Shown here in pieces: positions 9,140-18,080 of a stretch of 58,310 nucleotides of DNA. The stretch lies in assembly GCA_026398535.1 (NCBI GenBank), contig JAPLSQ010000055.1, positions 66,446 through 124,755 on the forward strand, read 5' to 3'. The translations under genes and the position numbers were made by a program. The stretch comes from Candidatus Sumerlaeota bacterium (lineage in GTDB: Bacteria; Sumerlaeota; Sumerlaeia; Sumerlaeales; Sumerlaeaceae). Positions within the stretch are counted from its first letter, which is position 1. Each line of letters starts with the position of its first letter. The notes under the pieces were generated by a model. That model was not told the DNA's origin. It did no database searches and saw only the letters and a program-made list of their open reading frames with translations.

Positions 9140-9372
9140 CTAATAATTCATCATGGCACAAGTGGCGCATTTTGTCACCCCGGTGATAGCGATGGTCTTG
9201 AAGGTGGCGTAGTCGCGGGCTCCGCGGTCGTTGCGCGAGCAGTGGCTGTCCTTTCGGGCGATGACGGCCGGGCGCGTTCGGGGCGGTTGTTGGTGGGTTC
9301 GACGGCCGGATCGTCGAGGAATCGCAGAAGGCTGCCGCGCCTGTTGTGCCAAGCCAGTTCGCCCACGATGCG
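9140..9372 (-). mobile_element. IS66-type transposase remnant (frameshifted C-terminal fragment)
   Basis: Reading the minus strand from about 9366, FLDDPAVEPTNNRPERA is followed, after loss of a few bases, by PAVIARKDSHCSRNDRGARD in another frame and then ATFKTIA. Together these reproduce the C-terminal end of the transposase domain of IS66-like elements, where NN..ER carries the catalytic glutamate. The normal TLAKRG-like continuation is replaced and soon stopped. Only the last 70-80 codons are left and no inverted repeats are visible, so this is an inactive scar. It lies 180 bp downstream of cusA. The remaining DNA of 8958-9378 holds nothing I recognise. Confidence 0.75.
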
Positions 9373-9378
9373 GCGGTT

Positions 9379-9975
9379 TCAGATATTATGATACTTGGGT
9401 TCGGTGAAGCGGGAGGTGCGGTAGATGTCGCCGACGCTCATGGCGCCGTTTGTCGGATCGTAACTGATGACGCCAAACACCGAGGTGTTGTTGAAAAGCG
9501 CGTTGAAGTAAAGCCGGTCGGGTCCCGCGGACGCGAGCCGCCATTCACCATACCATTCGTGAACAAATGTCGTGTCCTTATAGCGGACATCGTCAAAATT
9601 TACATACTGGTAATTTCTGCTGTACCATTCGGTGGCGGCCTGGCTGCTGAACACGTCAAGAAATGATCCGCTTCCGGTCAGGTAAGCCACTGGCGTTGTG
9701 ATGAAGCGCGGTTCGATGATCTGTGCTTCAGTTTGGGGCGCGAAAACAATTGGTATGGTGCCGTAGGGAGGATAACGGGGGGCGTCCATGCGATAAGACT
9801 CGAGCGCCGTGGCGATGCATCTCAAATCGTTTTTTGTGCGCGACACTTTGGCGCGGGTTTGCGCCTCCATGAAATTGGGCACGGCGATGGCGGCAAGAAT
9901 GGCGATGATCGCGACAACAATCAGCAGTTCGATCAGCGTGAAGCCTTTTTCGTGCAATGTTGATGATCTTCGCAT
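9379..9975 (-). CDS. Type IV pilin-like / type II secretion pseudopilin (DUF1559-type N-terminus)
   Basis: A 198-residue protein beginning MRRSSTLHEKG followed by FTLIELLIVVAIIAILAAIA, a classic prepilin-peptidase site (G/F with Glu at +5) and N-terminal helix. The continuation EAQTRAKVSRTKNDLR, TALESYRMDAPRYPPYG is a signature seen in pseudopilins that are abundant in Sumerlaeota- and Hydrogenedentota-like bacteria. The globular part is short and aromatic-rich (YGEWRLASAGPDRLYFN, ending TEPKYHNI). The start at 9975 gives an 11-residue leader; an upstream ATG at 9993 is an alternative. The pilT-like gene in this window lies 27 kb away. Confidence 0.9.
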   Translation of the reverse strand: MRRSSTLHEKGFTLIELLIVVAIIAILAAIAVPNFMEAQTRAKVSRTKNDLRCIATALESYRMDAPRYPPYGTIPIVFAPQTEAQIIEPRFITTPVAYLTGSGSFLDVFSSQAATEWYSRNYQYVNFDDVRYKDTTFVHEWYGEWRLASAGPDRLYFNALFNNTSVFGVISYDPTNGAMSVGDIYRTSRFTEPKYHNI

Positions 9976-10178
9976 GGCTGGTCTGTAATCCATGACGTTT
10001 TGACGGATCATATCAAGAAAAACGATTTCAATGCGCAAGGCGTTTCGGGCGGCGTTGCTGGCAGATGAAAGAAGACGCGCAACTATTGTTTCCGGCAAGA
10101 GAGTATTGCATATCAGTAGTTGAGCGGGCATTCGTGCCCAGGAACTTGCCTGTGATAACAAAAATCCGGAGAATGCGC

Positions 10179-11387
10179 ATGAAAAACATGATGAGTTTGC
10201 TGGCGGCGATGTTGCTCGTTGCGGCTGGCGAGGGGTCTTTAGTCGCGGGCGAGACGACCGCCCCGCGAGCGAAATACTGCCTGTTCGTGACGGTGGACGC
10301 GCTGGACCGCGATTATGTGGCCAGGAATGCCGCGCCAAACATCAGCCAATGGGAAAAACAGGGCGCCGTGTTTCCGGACGCGCTCAATGTCTTCCCGACC
10401 CTGACAACCCCCAATATGACAAGCCTTGTGACGGGCGCCTTCCCGTGCACGACGACAATCGGGGCGAACAAGGTTTATGTCCGCGAGGAAAACCGCATCG
10501 TTGGCGGTCCCCGTTTCAACAAGGCTGTCACCATTGCCGAGGCTTTCAAGAGCCGCGGGTTGTCGACCGCCGCCGTCCAGCATTTCATGCTCGAAAAACG
10601 CGGGACCGATGAATATGCCCGCACCGAGAAAGGCGGCAGCGCCGAAATCACCTCGCTAGCGCTGGCGATGCTCGCCGACGGCACAACGCCGACGCGCCTG
10701 CTGGCTGTTCTTTACCAGTCGGTTGACACCGTCGGGCACAAGCGCGGCGCGGAAAGCGCCGAGGCGCTCGCTGAGACGCGGTCGGTCGACGCGGAGATCG
10801 CCAAACTCGTCAAACGCTACGAGGAACTTGGCATTCTTGGCGAAACGATTGTGGTGATATCCTCCGACCATGGCATGTCGCACCGCAACAAGCAGATCGA
10901 TCTGGCCAATCTCACGCGCAAGGTGACGGAAGGCGGCTGGAAGCATGAAATCATCACTTCGAACAATCCTCCCACCACTGGGACGGATTTTTTCATCATT
11001 CAGGGCGGCAACCTGAACTGCTATTTCAACCGCGCCTTCAGCGCGGAGGAGCGCGAGCGTCTTTTTGCCGCGCTGAGATGTGTCGAGGGTGTGGGCAATG
11101 TGTATCATGGCGAGGCGCTGCGCCGCCTGCGCACGCATCCCAATGCGGGCGACTTTATCGTGGAGCCCGCACCGGGCTGGTGGTTCGGCGGCGAGATGGG
11201 CGTGCATGGCCGCAACACTGAGAGCGACGGCTATGAAATGATGTTCGGTCCGGGCATCCGCAAGGGAGCATCCGTGCAGGGAGCGTTTACCGTGGACCTT
11301 GTGCCCACGGTCCTCCATCTCATGGACATTCCCATTTCGCACACCGTTGACGGCAAGGTGCTGTGGCAGGCGGTGGAAACGCCGTGA
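10179..11387 (+). CDS. Exported alkaline-phosphatase-superfamily phosphodiesterase/nucleotide pyrophosphatase
   Basis: A 402-residue protein with a signal peptide (MKNMMSLLAAMLLVAAGEGS). The ATG at 10179 is placed 7 nt after GGAG; the ATG at 10173 is too close. TVDALDRDY supplies the first metal Asp, and NVFPTLTTPNMTSLVTG contains the nucleophilic Thr in the family context FPT.T.PN. SSDHGMS gives the second metal site, and GVHGRNTESDGYEMMFGPGI is the C-terminal His motif (xHGxxxxxxxxMxxxFxxxG). It therefore fits type I phosphodiesterase/nucleotide pyrophosphatase (NPP) or alkaline-phosphatase-like hydrolases acting in the periplasm. Substrate unknown. It is divergent from the pseudopilin gene. 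Confidence 0.9.
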   Translation: MKNMMSLLAAMLLVAAGEGSLVAGETTAPRAKYCLFVTVDALDRDYVARNAAPNISQWEKQGAVFPDALNVFPTLTTPNMTSLVTGAFPCTTTIGANKVYVREENRIVGGPRFNKAVTIAEAFKSRGLSTAAVQHFMLEKRGTDEYARTEKGGSAEITSLALAMLADGTTPTRLLAVLYQSVDTVGHKRGAESAEALAETRSVDAEIAKLVKRYEELGILGETIVVISSDHGMSHRNKQIDLANLTRKVTEGGWKHEIITSNNPPTTGTDFFIIQGGNLNCYFNRAFSAEERERLFAALRCVEGVGNVYHGEALRRLRTHPNAGDFIVEPAPGWWFGGEMGVHGRNTESDGYEMMFGPGIRKGASVQGAFTVDLVPTVLHLMDIPISHTVDGKVLWQAVETP

Positions 11388-11399
11388 TCAGCGAGGAAG

Positions 11400-11465
11400 A
11401 CCGGTCAGCGAGTACGCCATCAGGCGGACAACCACGGACGAAGAACGAGGTGGAGAGGCGTTTCC
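11400..11465 (+). repeat. Repeat family A, copy 3 (extended 66-nt form)
   Basis: Starts ACCGGTCAGCG and continues past the core into a tail, ACAACCACGGACGAAGAACG then AGGTGGAGAGGCGTTTCC. The same 66-nt form, with two mismatches, recurs at 37657-37722, and the first 43 nt recur at 55325-55367. It lies between the phosphodiesterase and the Agl23-like gene. Confidence 0.92.
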
Positions 11466-11516
11466 ATCTGAAAACAGCTTGCGTTGCGGATGGATTTTCG
11501 GAGATGTGAACGTGCC

Positions 11517-13964
11517 ATGAGCGATTCGACGATCCCTGAGCGAAAAGACTTGCCGCCGATTGCGAATCTCGGCATTCTTCGCAACTCCGCGTCAGGCGAT
11601 GGCGGGATGCTCAAGAAAGAGGCCGCCACATGGGAAACCGCTGCTTTGCGCGGTCTGTTTTCCCCGCAATGGCTCTTTCTTCTGATCGCCATCTTCGCCA
11701 TCATCACCCGCGTCTGGAATGTGGCGGCAAAACCGTTGCACCATGACGAAAGCCTGTTCGCTTATTACGGCTATTATCTTTACAAGGGCTTCGGCTACGA
11801 CTACCAGCCGATCCTGCACGGCGCGCTACTCCAGAACATTTCCGCGCTGTTTTTTCTCATCTTTGGCGACAACAATCTCACAATGCGCCTGCCAGTAATC
11901 ACAGGCGGGTTGGCGATGTTCATTGTGTTTTGGCATTGGCGGCGCTATCTTGGCCGCGCGGGCGTGGTTGCCGTGCTTGTGCTGCTCGCCGTCTCGCCGT
12001 CGATCACCTATTACTCGCGCTTTCTGCGCAACGACGCCCCCTACCTGATGGTGACCGTGTGGTGCGCGTTGTGCCTGTTGCGCGCGCTCGACACGGGCCG
12101 GCGCCTCTACGTTTTCGGGGCGATCATCACCGCGGGCATCATGTTTTGCATGATGGAAAGCTCGATTTTTTTCTTCGCCGCCTGCATCGGATTCCTGGTT
12201 GTCACGACACTGGCGGACTGGATTCGGGGATGGGGGCTTCCCGCTTCCGCGCCGCGCCGGTATCCTGGCCATGCCATTTTCTTTGTTCCGCGCGCCCCCC
12301 CCTGCGACGGCGGAAGCGCGATATCCGGCGGCTCACTGTTGGGTTGTCTTGCCGCGGCCGCGCTGCTTGAACTGCTCGTGGGCTGGCTGTTTTACCGCAT
12401 GTTCTATTCCACCGTGCACATCTATAAACCAGTTGTCGCCATGGTTGCGGCATTGGGCGGAACGGTGACTCCGCGCGCGGCCAACTGGATTCTTGCCGCC
12501 GCCCTCTATTCTGTGTTTTATATTTTCTGCCTTGTGATCATCGTCAACTGGCGGCGCCCGTTCGGCGAAAGCGGAGCGCTTCACTATTTTCTGCGCGTTT
12601 GCGGCCTGAACCTCTGGATCATCCTGGCGGGTTTTTCCTGCGCGCTAGCCCTATACACCATTCTTTTCACCACTTGGTTCACAAACTTGGAGGGCGCGGA
12701 TTTCTGGGGCAAACAGGTCGTTCTGACTCCCCTTCAGATATACAAAAACACATGGGATTACTGGTGGGATCAGCACCAGCTCCACCGCATCAAGGGGCCT
12801 TTCCATTACTACCTGCCGATTCTTCTGCTTTACGAGTTGCCGGCCATCGTGCTCGTGCTGTGGGGATGGTGGCGCTCGATGACCGCGCGCGGACGCCTGC
12901 GGGGCGCGCTGGCGCTGATCGCCCCGCACATCGCGCTCGCGATCATTTATCTGACCGGCGTATGGGCGGCGGGGGGTTATTTCAACAAGCGCATCGACTG
13001 GGACTGGCTCGACAAAACCCTTCATTTCAGCAACCCCGCGCATTTGTTCCTGCTCGTTTTTTATGCGCAATTGCTCACGCAGGTGACCGTGACGATCTGG
13101 GCGCGCGGCAGACTGCTCGAGGCATTCCTGACCTTCTGGACCGTCACAAGCCTTTTTGCCTATTCCTACGCCGGCGAGAAGGTGCCCTGGCTTGCCATCC
13201 ACACGACCGGGCCGCTTCTGTTGCTCGCCGCCTATTATACGCAGCGGCTGTCGGAGGAAATCAGATGGGCCACGCCGAACCGCATCGTAGCCGCCATGGC
13301 AATCGGCGTGGCCGTTGTCTGGCAGGTCCGAGCGCTCACATACGCCAATTTTGTCCATCCCGCAAGCCCCGCCGAACGCATCGTTTACAATCACACCTCG
13401 CCCGACGTCGATTACGCCGTCGAACGCATCCGGGAGATCGGCCGCCGCGCGAACTATGGCAATCTTCTGCCGATCTTCGTCAAAGGCGAGATGGAATGGC
13501 CGATTTACTGGTGCCTGCGCGACTGGCAGAATTTCATCCCTCCCCCCGACGAAACAATCGAAACTACCAGCCGCCCCATTGTCCTGGTCAATTGGGAGGA
13601 GTCCCTCTCGCCCAACCTGCGCCAGAATTACGTCATCCAAAGGCTCAAACTGCGCGAGTGGTGGGAGGCGCCCATGCTCGACCTCACCGCGATGAGCGGC
13701 CTGTGGCGGGTCTTCACACCCATTGAAAGCCGCCGACCCGGAAGCGAAAACGAAATCCTCTATGACCGCGCCTTGCTCGAATGGAAAAAGCTCCTGCATT
13801 ACCTTGCCTACCGCCAGATCTGGCTCGATCCCTTGGATCCGCAATTTTCAAATGGCGCCAATGAAATGGCATTCTGCGTGCACAAGGACCTCGACAAGGA
13901 ATTCCTTAATCCTGAATGGTTGTGGCTCATGCCTCCGCGCAGAGACATACCGCTATATCCGTAA
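11517..13964 (+). CDS. Large polytopic membrane protein of the Agl23/TIGR03663 type (GT39-like)
   Basis: An 815-residue protein with about a dozen hydrophobic helices. The start at 11517 follows GGAG at 11500-11503. AKPLHHDESLFAYYGYYLY with HGALLQN directly afterwards matches the first extracytoplasmic loop of PMT-like GT-C glycosyltransferases (HHDEs...Y..GYDPILHGP), and FSRFLRNDxP-like text (YYSRFLRNDAPY) is typical of the Agl23 family linked to flippase or glycan-transfer functions. GEKVPWLAIH is a further family string. The C-terminal third is soluble. It is likely a glycosyl transferase or flippase-associated protein using lipid-linked sugars; acceptor unknown. Copies of repeat family A lie just upstream and just downstream. 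Confidence 0.82.
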   Translation: MSDSTIPERKDLPPIANLGILRNSASGDGGMLKKEAATWETAALRGLFSPQWLFLLIAIFAIITRVWNVAAKPLHHDESLFAYYGYYLYKGFGYDYQPILHGALLQNISALFFLIFGDNNLTMRLPVITGGLAMFIVFWHWRRYLGRAGVVAVLVLLAVSPSITYYSRFLRNDAPYLMVTVWCALCLLRALDTGRRLYVFGAIITAGIMFCMMESSIFFFAACIGFLVVTTLADWIRGWGLPASAPRRYPGHAIFFVPRAPPCDGGSAISGGSLLGCLAAAALLELLVGWLFYRMFYSTVHIYKPVVAMVAALGGTVTPRAANWILAAALYSVFYIFCLVIIVNWRRPFGESGALHYFLRVCGLNLWIILAGFSCALALYTILFTTWFTNLEGADFWGKQVVLTPLQIYKNTWDYWWDQHQLHRIKGPFHYYLPILLLYELPAIVLVLWGWWRSMTARGRLRGALALIAPHIALAIIYLTGVWAAGGYFNKRIDWDWLDKTLHFSNPAHLFLLVFYAQLLTQVTVTIWARGRLLEAFLTFWTVTSLFAYSYAGEKVPWLAIHTTGPLLLLAAYYTQRLSEEIRWATPNRIVAAMAIGVAVVWQVRALTYANFVHPASPAERIVYNHTSPDVDYAVERIREIGRRANYGNLLPIFVKGEMEWPIYWCLRDWQNFIPPPDETIETTSRPIVLVNWEESLSPNLRQNYVIQRLKLREWWEAPMLDLTAMSGLWRVFTPIESRRPGSENEILYDRALLEWKKLLHYLAYRQIWLDPLDPQFSNGANEMAFCVHKDLDKEFLNPEWLWLMPPRRDIPLYP

Positions 13965-14001
13965 GCGCGGTGCGCCGGAGATTGTTGTACGTTCTTGAAA
14001 G

Positions 14002-14027
14002 ACCGGTCAGCGAGTACGCCATCAGGC
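14002..14027 (+). repeat. Repeat family A, copy 4
   Basis: ACCGGTCAGCG... through ATCAGGC, single unit without the extended tail, in the 116-bp space between the Agl23-like gene and the lipase-like gene. Confidence 0.92.
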
Positions 14028-14080
14028 TGTGTACAAAGTTCATACTATTCTCTGAAAAAATTGGTGATCGTCTGGTGCTC

Positions 14081-14884
14081 ATGACACCCACCGTTGACAT
14101 ACTTGGCGCGTCATCTGCCACATTCTCCGCCACCGCCACGCAAGTCGTCTTTCTCCTTCATGGCATCTGTAAAACGCGAGGCGACATGTTTCCGCTTTCA
14201 ATGGCCCTCAAGCGCAGGGGGTATGAAGTGATCAACTGGCGCTATCATTCCCGAAAACACCGCATTAATGAGCTTGCCGATCAGCTTTCGTCAGCTGTTG
14301 CCAGCCGCCCCGATGCCCGCATTCATTTCATCACCCACTCGATGGGCGGTATCATTGTCCGCACCTGTCTGGCGCGTCATCATTTTCCCAACATAGGACG
14401 CTTTGTCATGATCGGTCCGCCCAATCAGGGAGCGCGGCTTGCCGATGTTCTGTCGCGCTGGGCGCTGTACCGGCTCGTTTTCGGTCCCGCCGGATTGGAC
14501 CTTCGCCAAGGAGAAAACGGCGTCTGCCGCGATGCCGGTATCCCCAACTGCGAATTTGGCATCATTGCCGGCGGGCGCGGCGGCTCGCGCGGCAAGAATC
14601 CTTTTCTCCCGGGAGACAACGATGGCACCGTCACAGTAGAAAGCACGCGCCTTGAAGGCGCGGCGGATTTTCTCCTCGTCCCTTACTCCCACACAATAAT
14701 CCACATGATGCCTCGCACCATCCGCGCCGCCATCAAGTTCATCGAAACGGGCAGGTTTAACACGAATCGAAGCGAAGAATGCCGCCCTCTTTCACTTCCA
14801 GCCCTTTCGCATATTGCTATTTCTCAATTGGCACGAACTGGAGCAGCATGGGGAGGCAGGAAGCGCCTGGGGGCGAGAAGGTAA
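14081..14884 (+). CDS. Alpha/beta hydrolase, lipase-like (PGAP1/esterase type)
   Basis: A 267-residue cytoplasmic-looking hydrolase. VFLLHGICKTRGDM carries the HG oxyanion segment and THSMGGIIVR is the GxSxG nucleophile elbow. GPPNQGA and GDNDGTVTVEST (acid residue) and YSHTIIHMM (catalytic His) complete the triad order. The combination HGI...NWRYHSR...HFITHSMGG...PPNQGAR...DGTV resembles small lipases related to PGAP1 and lecithin-cholesterol acyltransferase folds. The last 20 or so codons overlap the convergent gene at 14817-16031 and are basic and unconserved-looking, so a late readthrough of the true end is possible. Start chosen as the first ATG after the repeat. Confidence 0.83.
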   Translation: MTPTVDILGASSATFSATATQVVFLLHGICKTRGDMFPLSMALKRRGYEVINWRYHSRKHRINELADQLSSAVASRPDARIHFITHSMGGIIVRTCLARHHFPNIGRFVMIGPPNQGARLADVLSRWALYRLVFGPAGLDLRQGENGVCRDAGIPNCEFGIIAGGRGGSRGKNPFLPGDNDGTVTVESTRLEGAADFLLVPYSHTIIHMMPRTIRAAIKFIETGRFNTNRSEECRPLSLPALSHIAISQLARTGAAWGGRKRLGARR

Positions 14885-16031
14885 GTTCAACGGTTTCGGT
14901 GCATCCGGGGGGCAGGGGCGGGTAAATCTGAATGACAGAGCCCGTCGGCGGCGCGCCGATGTTAAGACGGTTGCCGGGAATTTCCACGATCCCAGCGGGG
15001 AAAACGCCGGGGCCGATGCGCATGGCGGCGGCAAGTCCGCCGCACCACTGGCTGTTGTCGCTGTTTTGGTTCCATGTGATAAGTGCCATGGCGCGCCCGT
15101 CGCTGCTGGCGCGTGGGATGCGGATGCGGTACATCACGCCATAGTTGCCGGCAAGCTGCGCAGGGATGGGATTCGAGTTGTCGTGGCCTGTAATCCAGCG
15201 GTCGCGTTTGCCGTCGGCGACGAGGAGCTGCTGAGGGCCGTTTTTCGTGTCAAGGACGAAGCCCTGCTGGACGCGCGCCTGATAGTCGCTGAACGGGAAA
15301 AACCCGCGCCCCGCGCCCTCGGTGTGGTTCGACGGGATGGAATGCGCAATGCGACGCGCGGCTACCGGACTGGGCGTGGCGGGATCAGTCTGCACGACGG
15401 TGAAGCGCGCGGGCTGATCAATTTCGACCTCATAGAAACCATGCACAAGCTCATCGTGGCGGACGGGCGCGGCCTCCATCGCCTCGTCGAGCGGCACCGC
15501 TCCGCCCATAGGCACAATGCGCGCCTTGCGTTGGGGTTTCGAGGCCATGAATTGCGCCAGTCCCTTTTTGCCCACAAGGTGATAGTTCTTACTGGGGCCC
15601 TGAAAGGCGTAGCGCAGGAAGCGGATCTTCATGGGCGCGCGCCCAAGGTTCTCAACGGCGGCGCCGATTCGCCGAACGGTGTCAGTCGTGCCGTTGACAT
15701 GATAGATGTAGAGTCGCACCACGCCGGGGCCCGCCGTTTCGCGCATCGCGGCGCCTTCGGGCACGCGGAAATATTCCGGATCGTCTGAAAACAGCAGCGG
15801 CGGACCGCCCGCCGTGAGGATGCAGGGGATGGCCGGCATGTCCTCGGTGAGGGCACAGCCTTCCATGCTGAGCGCATCGCCTGCGGACGCGGATTTCAGC
15901 CGGCTGCCAAGGCTTATCGGGATGGTCATTGTTGTTTCCTTTCCGTATGTGTGCGCGACGGCCGGCGCGGCATTCATCAAGATCAGGTACGCGACCGCGT
16001 ATGCGTTTATTGTCAAAACTTTTTTGTGCAC
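14817..16031 (-). CDS. Hypothetical exported protein
   Basis: Not recognised. The GTG at 16031 has GGAGAG seven bases upstream (16039-16044) and gives a convincing signal peptide: a MHKK n-region, hydrophobic VLTINAYAVAYLILMNAA and an AVA cleavage site before HTYG. That makes a 404-residue preprotein. An internal ATG at 15929 with GGAAAGG upstream would give a 370-residue cytoplasmic form; I cannot exclude it. The mature part is beta-rich and contains YIYHVNGTTD, GYxxxSDYQARVQQ-like segments, DRWITGHDNSNP and PPLPPGCTETVELTFSPPG near the end. No enzymatic motif is evident. Its 3' end overlaps the lipase-like gene tail to tail. Confidence 0.7.
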   Translation of the reverse strand: MHKKVLTINAYAVAYLILMNAAPAVAHTYGKETTMTIPISLGSRLKSASAGDALSMEGCALTEDMPAIPCILTAGGPPLLFSDDPEYFRVPEGAAMRETAGPGVVRLYIYHVNGTTDTVRRIGAAVENLGRAPMKIRFLRYAFQGPSKNYHLVGKKGLAQFMASKPQRKARIVPMGGAVPLDEAMEAAPVRHDELVHGFYEVEIDQPARFTVVQTDPATPSPVAARRIAHSIPSNHTEGAGRGFFPFSDYQARVQQGFVLDTKNGPQQLLVADGKRDRWITGHDNSNPIPAQLAGNYGVMYRIRIPRASSDGRAMALITWNQNSDNSQWCGGLAAAMRIGPGVFPAGIVEIPGNRLNIGAPPTGSVIQIYPPLPPGCTETVELTFSPPGASCLPMLLQFVPIEK

Positions 16032-16281
16032 CGACAGACTCTCCGTTGCGGTTGTCTTTGACGCATATTTATGTTGCGATAATAATGAGGCGATCATTCT
16101 TAACACGTCACATCAGGCAAGGAAAACATCCGGGCCGTGGCGCGCTTTTTCGAAATGCGCAGCCGCGCAAATCAAATTGCCGCCGCTTGGCGATGTCATT
16201 CCCCTTGACACCAGTTCGTTGCGGATCGCGTGCTTATAATATTCAAGTGCAAGTTGCCCGTGTGAGAATACGAGTGCGTTT

Positions 16282-17139
16282 ATGATCACAAACAGCAAGA
16301 CGGTGATTCCCCTGCCGGCACAAAACATGTTTTGCTCGGTCCCGTATGAACCCGGAACGGAAATTGTGATTCCGTGGAACGGGGTGGATTTCCTTGAGTT
16401 GCCGTCGGGTTTGTCTGGAAGATACCGCTTGGGTTTTGCGCACTCGAACCGCTGTGTGGAGGCGGCGCTTGAACTGCGCTATCTTGTGTTTAATGTCGAA
16501 CTTGGGGAGGGGTTGCTGGAGTCCCACATATCAGGACTCGACCGTGACGCCTACGACGCGCAGATGACCCATCTTGTGCTCATTGAGCGCGCCTCGAGCA
16601 AAGTGGTCGGAACATACAGGCTGCAGACCGCCCGCGACGCTTTCAGAGCCAACGGACTGTATTCATCCCAGCTTTTCGACCTGTCGCCCATGTCGGCGAT
16701 ATACGATCAACTGGTCGAGTGCGGGCGGGCGTGCATCGATCCCGATCACCGCTCGCTCGCCGCGGTCGTCATGTTGTGGCAAGGAATCCTGCATTTCGTT
16801 GCCGCGCACAGGCAGCGCCATATTTTCGGGTGCTGTTCAATCACCACGACGGATCCGGACGACGGGTGGCGCGCCATGAAGACAATCCGCAAGAGCGGAT
16901 TCCTGCACCAGGAATACATGCTCGGGGCCCGTGAAACGTGTTCCTGCGGAGAAAACGAGCGCGAGAACGCCGCGGAACTTGACGCGCTTCTGCGCTTGCC
17001 CAGGCTTTTCAATTCCTATATGCGGCTTGGGGCCCGGGTCATTTCGCGGCCGGCTGTTGACAGGCGTTTCGGAACGGTTGATTTCCTTGTCATGGCCGAC
17101 AACCAGCATCTCAAACTGACCAGCATCAAAGTGGAGTGA
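16282..17139 (+). CDS. olsB: Ornithine lipid synthesis N-acyltransferase OlsB-like (GNAT fold)
   Basis: A 285-residue acyl-ACP-dependent N-acyltransferase of the hemolysin/OlsB family. RYLVFNVELGEG near residue 67, DAYDAQMTHLVLIERASSKVVGTYRL, SQLFDLSPM, VECGRACIDPDHRS and VVMLWQGI are the conserved blocks. The enzyme would acylate ornithine with a 3-hydroxyacyl group to give lyso-ornithine lipid, the first step in making a phosphorus-free membrane lipid. The olsA-type gene follows after 12 bp, which is the standard two-gene pathway and supports the call. A distinct short MxNSKTVIPLPAQN leader is not a signal peptide. Confidence 0.88.
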   Translation: MITNSKTVIPLPAQNMFCSVPYEPGTEIVIPWNGVDFLELPSGLSGRYRLGFAHSNRCVEAALELRYLVFNVELGEGLLESHISGLDRDAYDAQMTHLVLIERASSKVVGTYRLQTARDAFRANGLYSSQLFDLSPMSAIYDQLVECGRACIDPDHRSLAAVVMLWQGILHFVAAHRQRHIFGCCSITTTDPDDGWRAMKTIRKSGFLHQEYMLGARETCSCGENERENAAELDALLRLPRLFNSYMRLGARVISRPAVDRRFGTVDFLVMADNQHLKLTSIKVE

Positions 17140-17151
17140 CTGGATGCGGCC

Positions 17152-18063
17152 ATGAGCAAGACGCCTGTAGAGAAACGCGGAGGGGTGAATCATGGCGTCT
17201 GTTCCTCGACCGCCGCTGATGAGCGCCCCCGCGTCTCAAACCGTCTGCTTTCGTTTATCCGCGTGCTCGGGTTTGCGTTGGTCACCGTCATCACCGGACT
17301 GGCCATCTCGCTCAGCCGACGGTTAGGGATGTGGGGCGGCAACAGGCTGACCGTCGCGGCGGGTTGCGCGAAATGGAACCATTACTGGGGATGGTGGTGC
17401 ATGAAGGTGTTTGGAGATCGGGTTGTTGTCCGCGGAACTCCGCCGCCGCCGGGAACGCTCATCGTCCCAAACCACACGGGTTATGCCGACATCATGGCTG
17501 TCTCTTCGGTGATGCCCTGCCTGTTTGTGGCCAAGTCCGAGGCCGCCGACTGGCCTGTGCTTGGATTATTCATCCGATTGGCTGCGCACGTCATCGTCAC
17601 GCGCGAGAACCCTCGATCGTTGTTCCAAGCAATCAACGACGTTGAGCAACACCTGAAGGCGGGCATCACAGTGTGCGTGTTTCTTGAGGGCACATCCAGC
17701 GGCGGGGCGTCCGTCCTGCCATTCCGCCCGTCGATGGTTGAGGCGGCATTGCGTGCGGGGGCGCAACTGACACCAGCGGCAATCCGATGGGACGCCCCCC
17801 TTCCGGCGGTCGTCGATGAAGACATCGCCTACTGGAAAGACCACCGTTTCCCGGTGCATTTCTGGAAATTTCTCGGCCTGAGGGGCGTCACCGCAACGAT
17901 CGAGTTCGGGCAGAAAATCCCCACGGCGGGACTTTCACGCAAGACGGCGGCGGGCCATGCCCAAGCAGCTGTTGAAGCCATGCTGCGCGGGGAGAACACG
18001 GACAAGCACAGACAAGCACAGACAAGCACGGACGAAACGGACAACATGCTGCCGTGCGTGTGA
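17152..18063 (+). CDS. olsA: Lyso-ornithine lipid O-acyltransferase OlsA-like (PlsC family)
   Basis: A 303-residue membrane-associated acyltransferase. A hydrophobic segment (VLGFALVTVITGLAISLSRR) precedes the catalytic NHTGYAD (HX4D block), and FLEGTSSGG is the acyl-acceptor block equivalent to FPEGTRS. It would add the second acyl chain to lyso-ornithine lipid, completing the pathway with the upstream OlsB. The last 25 residues (starting RGENTDKHRQAQTSTDETD) are encoded by repeat family B, so the natural C-terminus appears to have been extended or replaced by the repeat. The gene ends 17 bp before the next start. Confidence 0.87.
   Translation: MSKTPVEKRGGVNHGVCSSTAADERPRVSNRLLSFIRVLGFALVTVITGLAISLSRRLGMWGGNRLTVAAGCAKWNHYWGWWCMKVFGDRVVVRGTPPPPGTLIVPNHTGYADIMAVSSVMPCLFVAKSEAADWPVLGLFIRLAAHVIVTRENPRSLFQAINDVEQHLKAGITVCVFLEGTSSGGASVLPFRPSMVEAALRAGAQLTPAAIRWDAPLPAVVDEDIAYWKDHRFPVHFWKFLGLRGVTATIEFGQKIPTAGLSRKTAAGHAQAAVEAMLRGENTDKHRQAQTSTDETDNMLPCV
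17991..18048 (+). repeat. Dispersed repeat family B, copy 1 (10-bp tandem units)
   Basis: GGAGAACACGGACAAGCACA followed by two more GACAAGCAC[AG] decamers and ACGAAACGGACAACATG. It encodes the C-terminal tail of the OlsA-like protein. Related copies are at 46153-46190 and 48506-48537, all on the plus strand. The GCACGGACGAA part resembles the tail of repeat family A. Confidence 0.85.
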
Positions 18064-18080
18064 GCCGATTTTTAATCCCG

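Noticed and set aside
15900..16031. TTGACA at about 16010 (minus strand) as a promoter for the gene starting at 15929
   Set aside because: No -10 element lies at 16-18 bp, and the region codes for a convincing signal peptide if the GTG at 16031 is the start.
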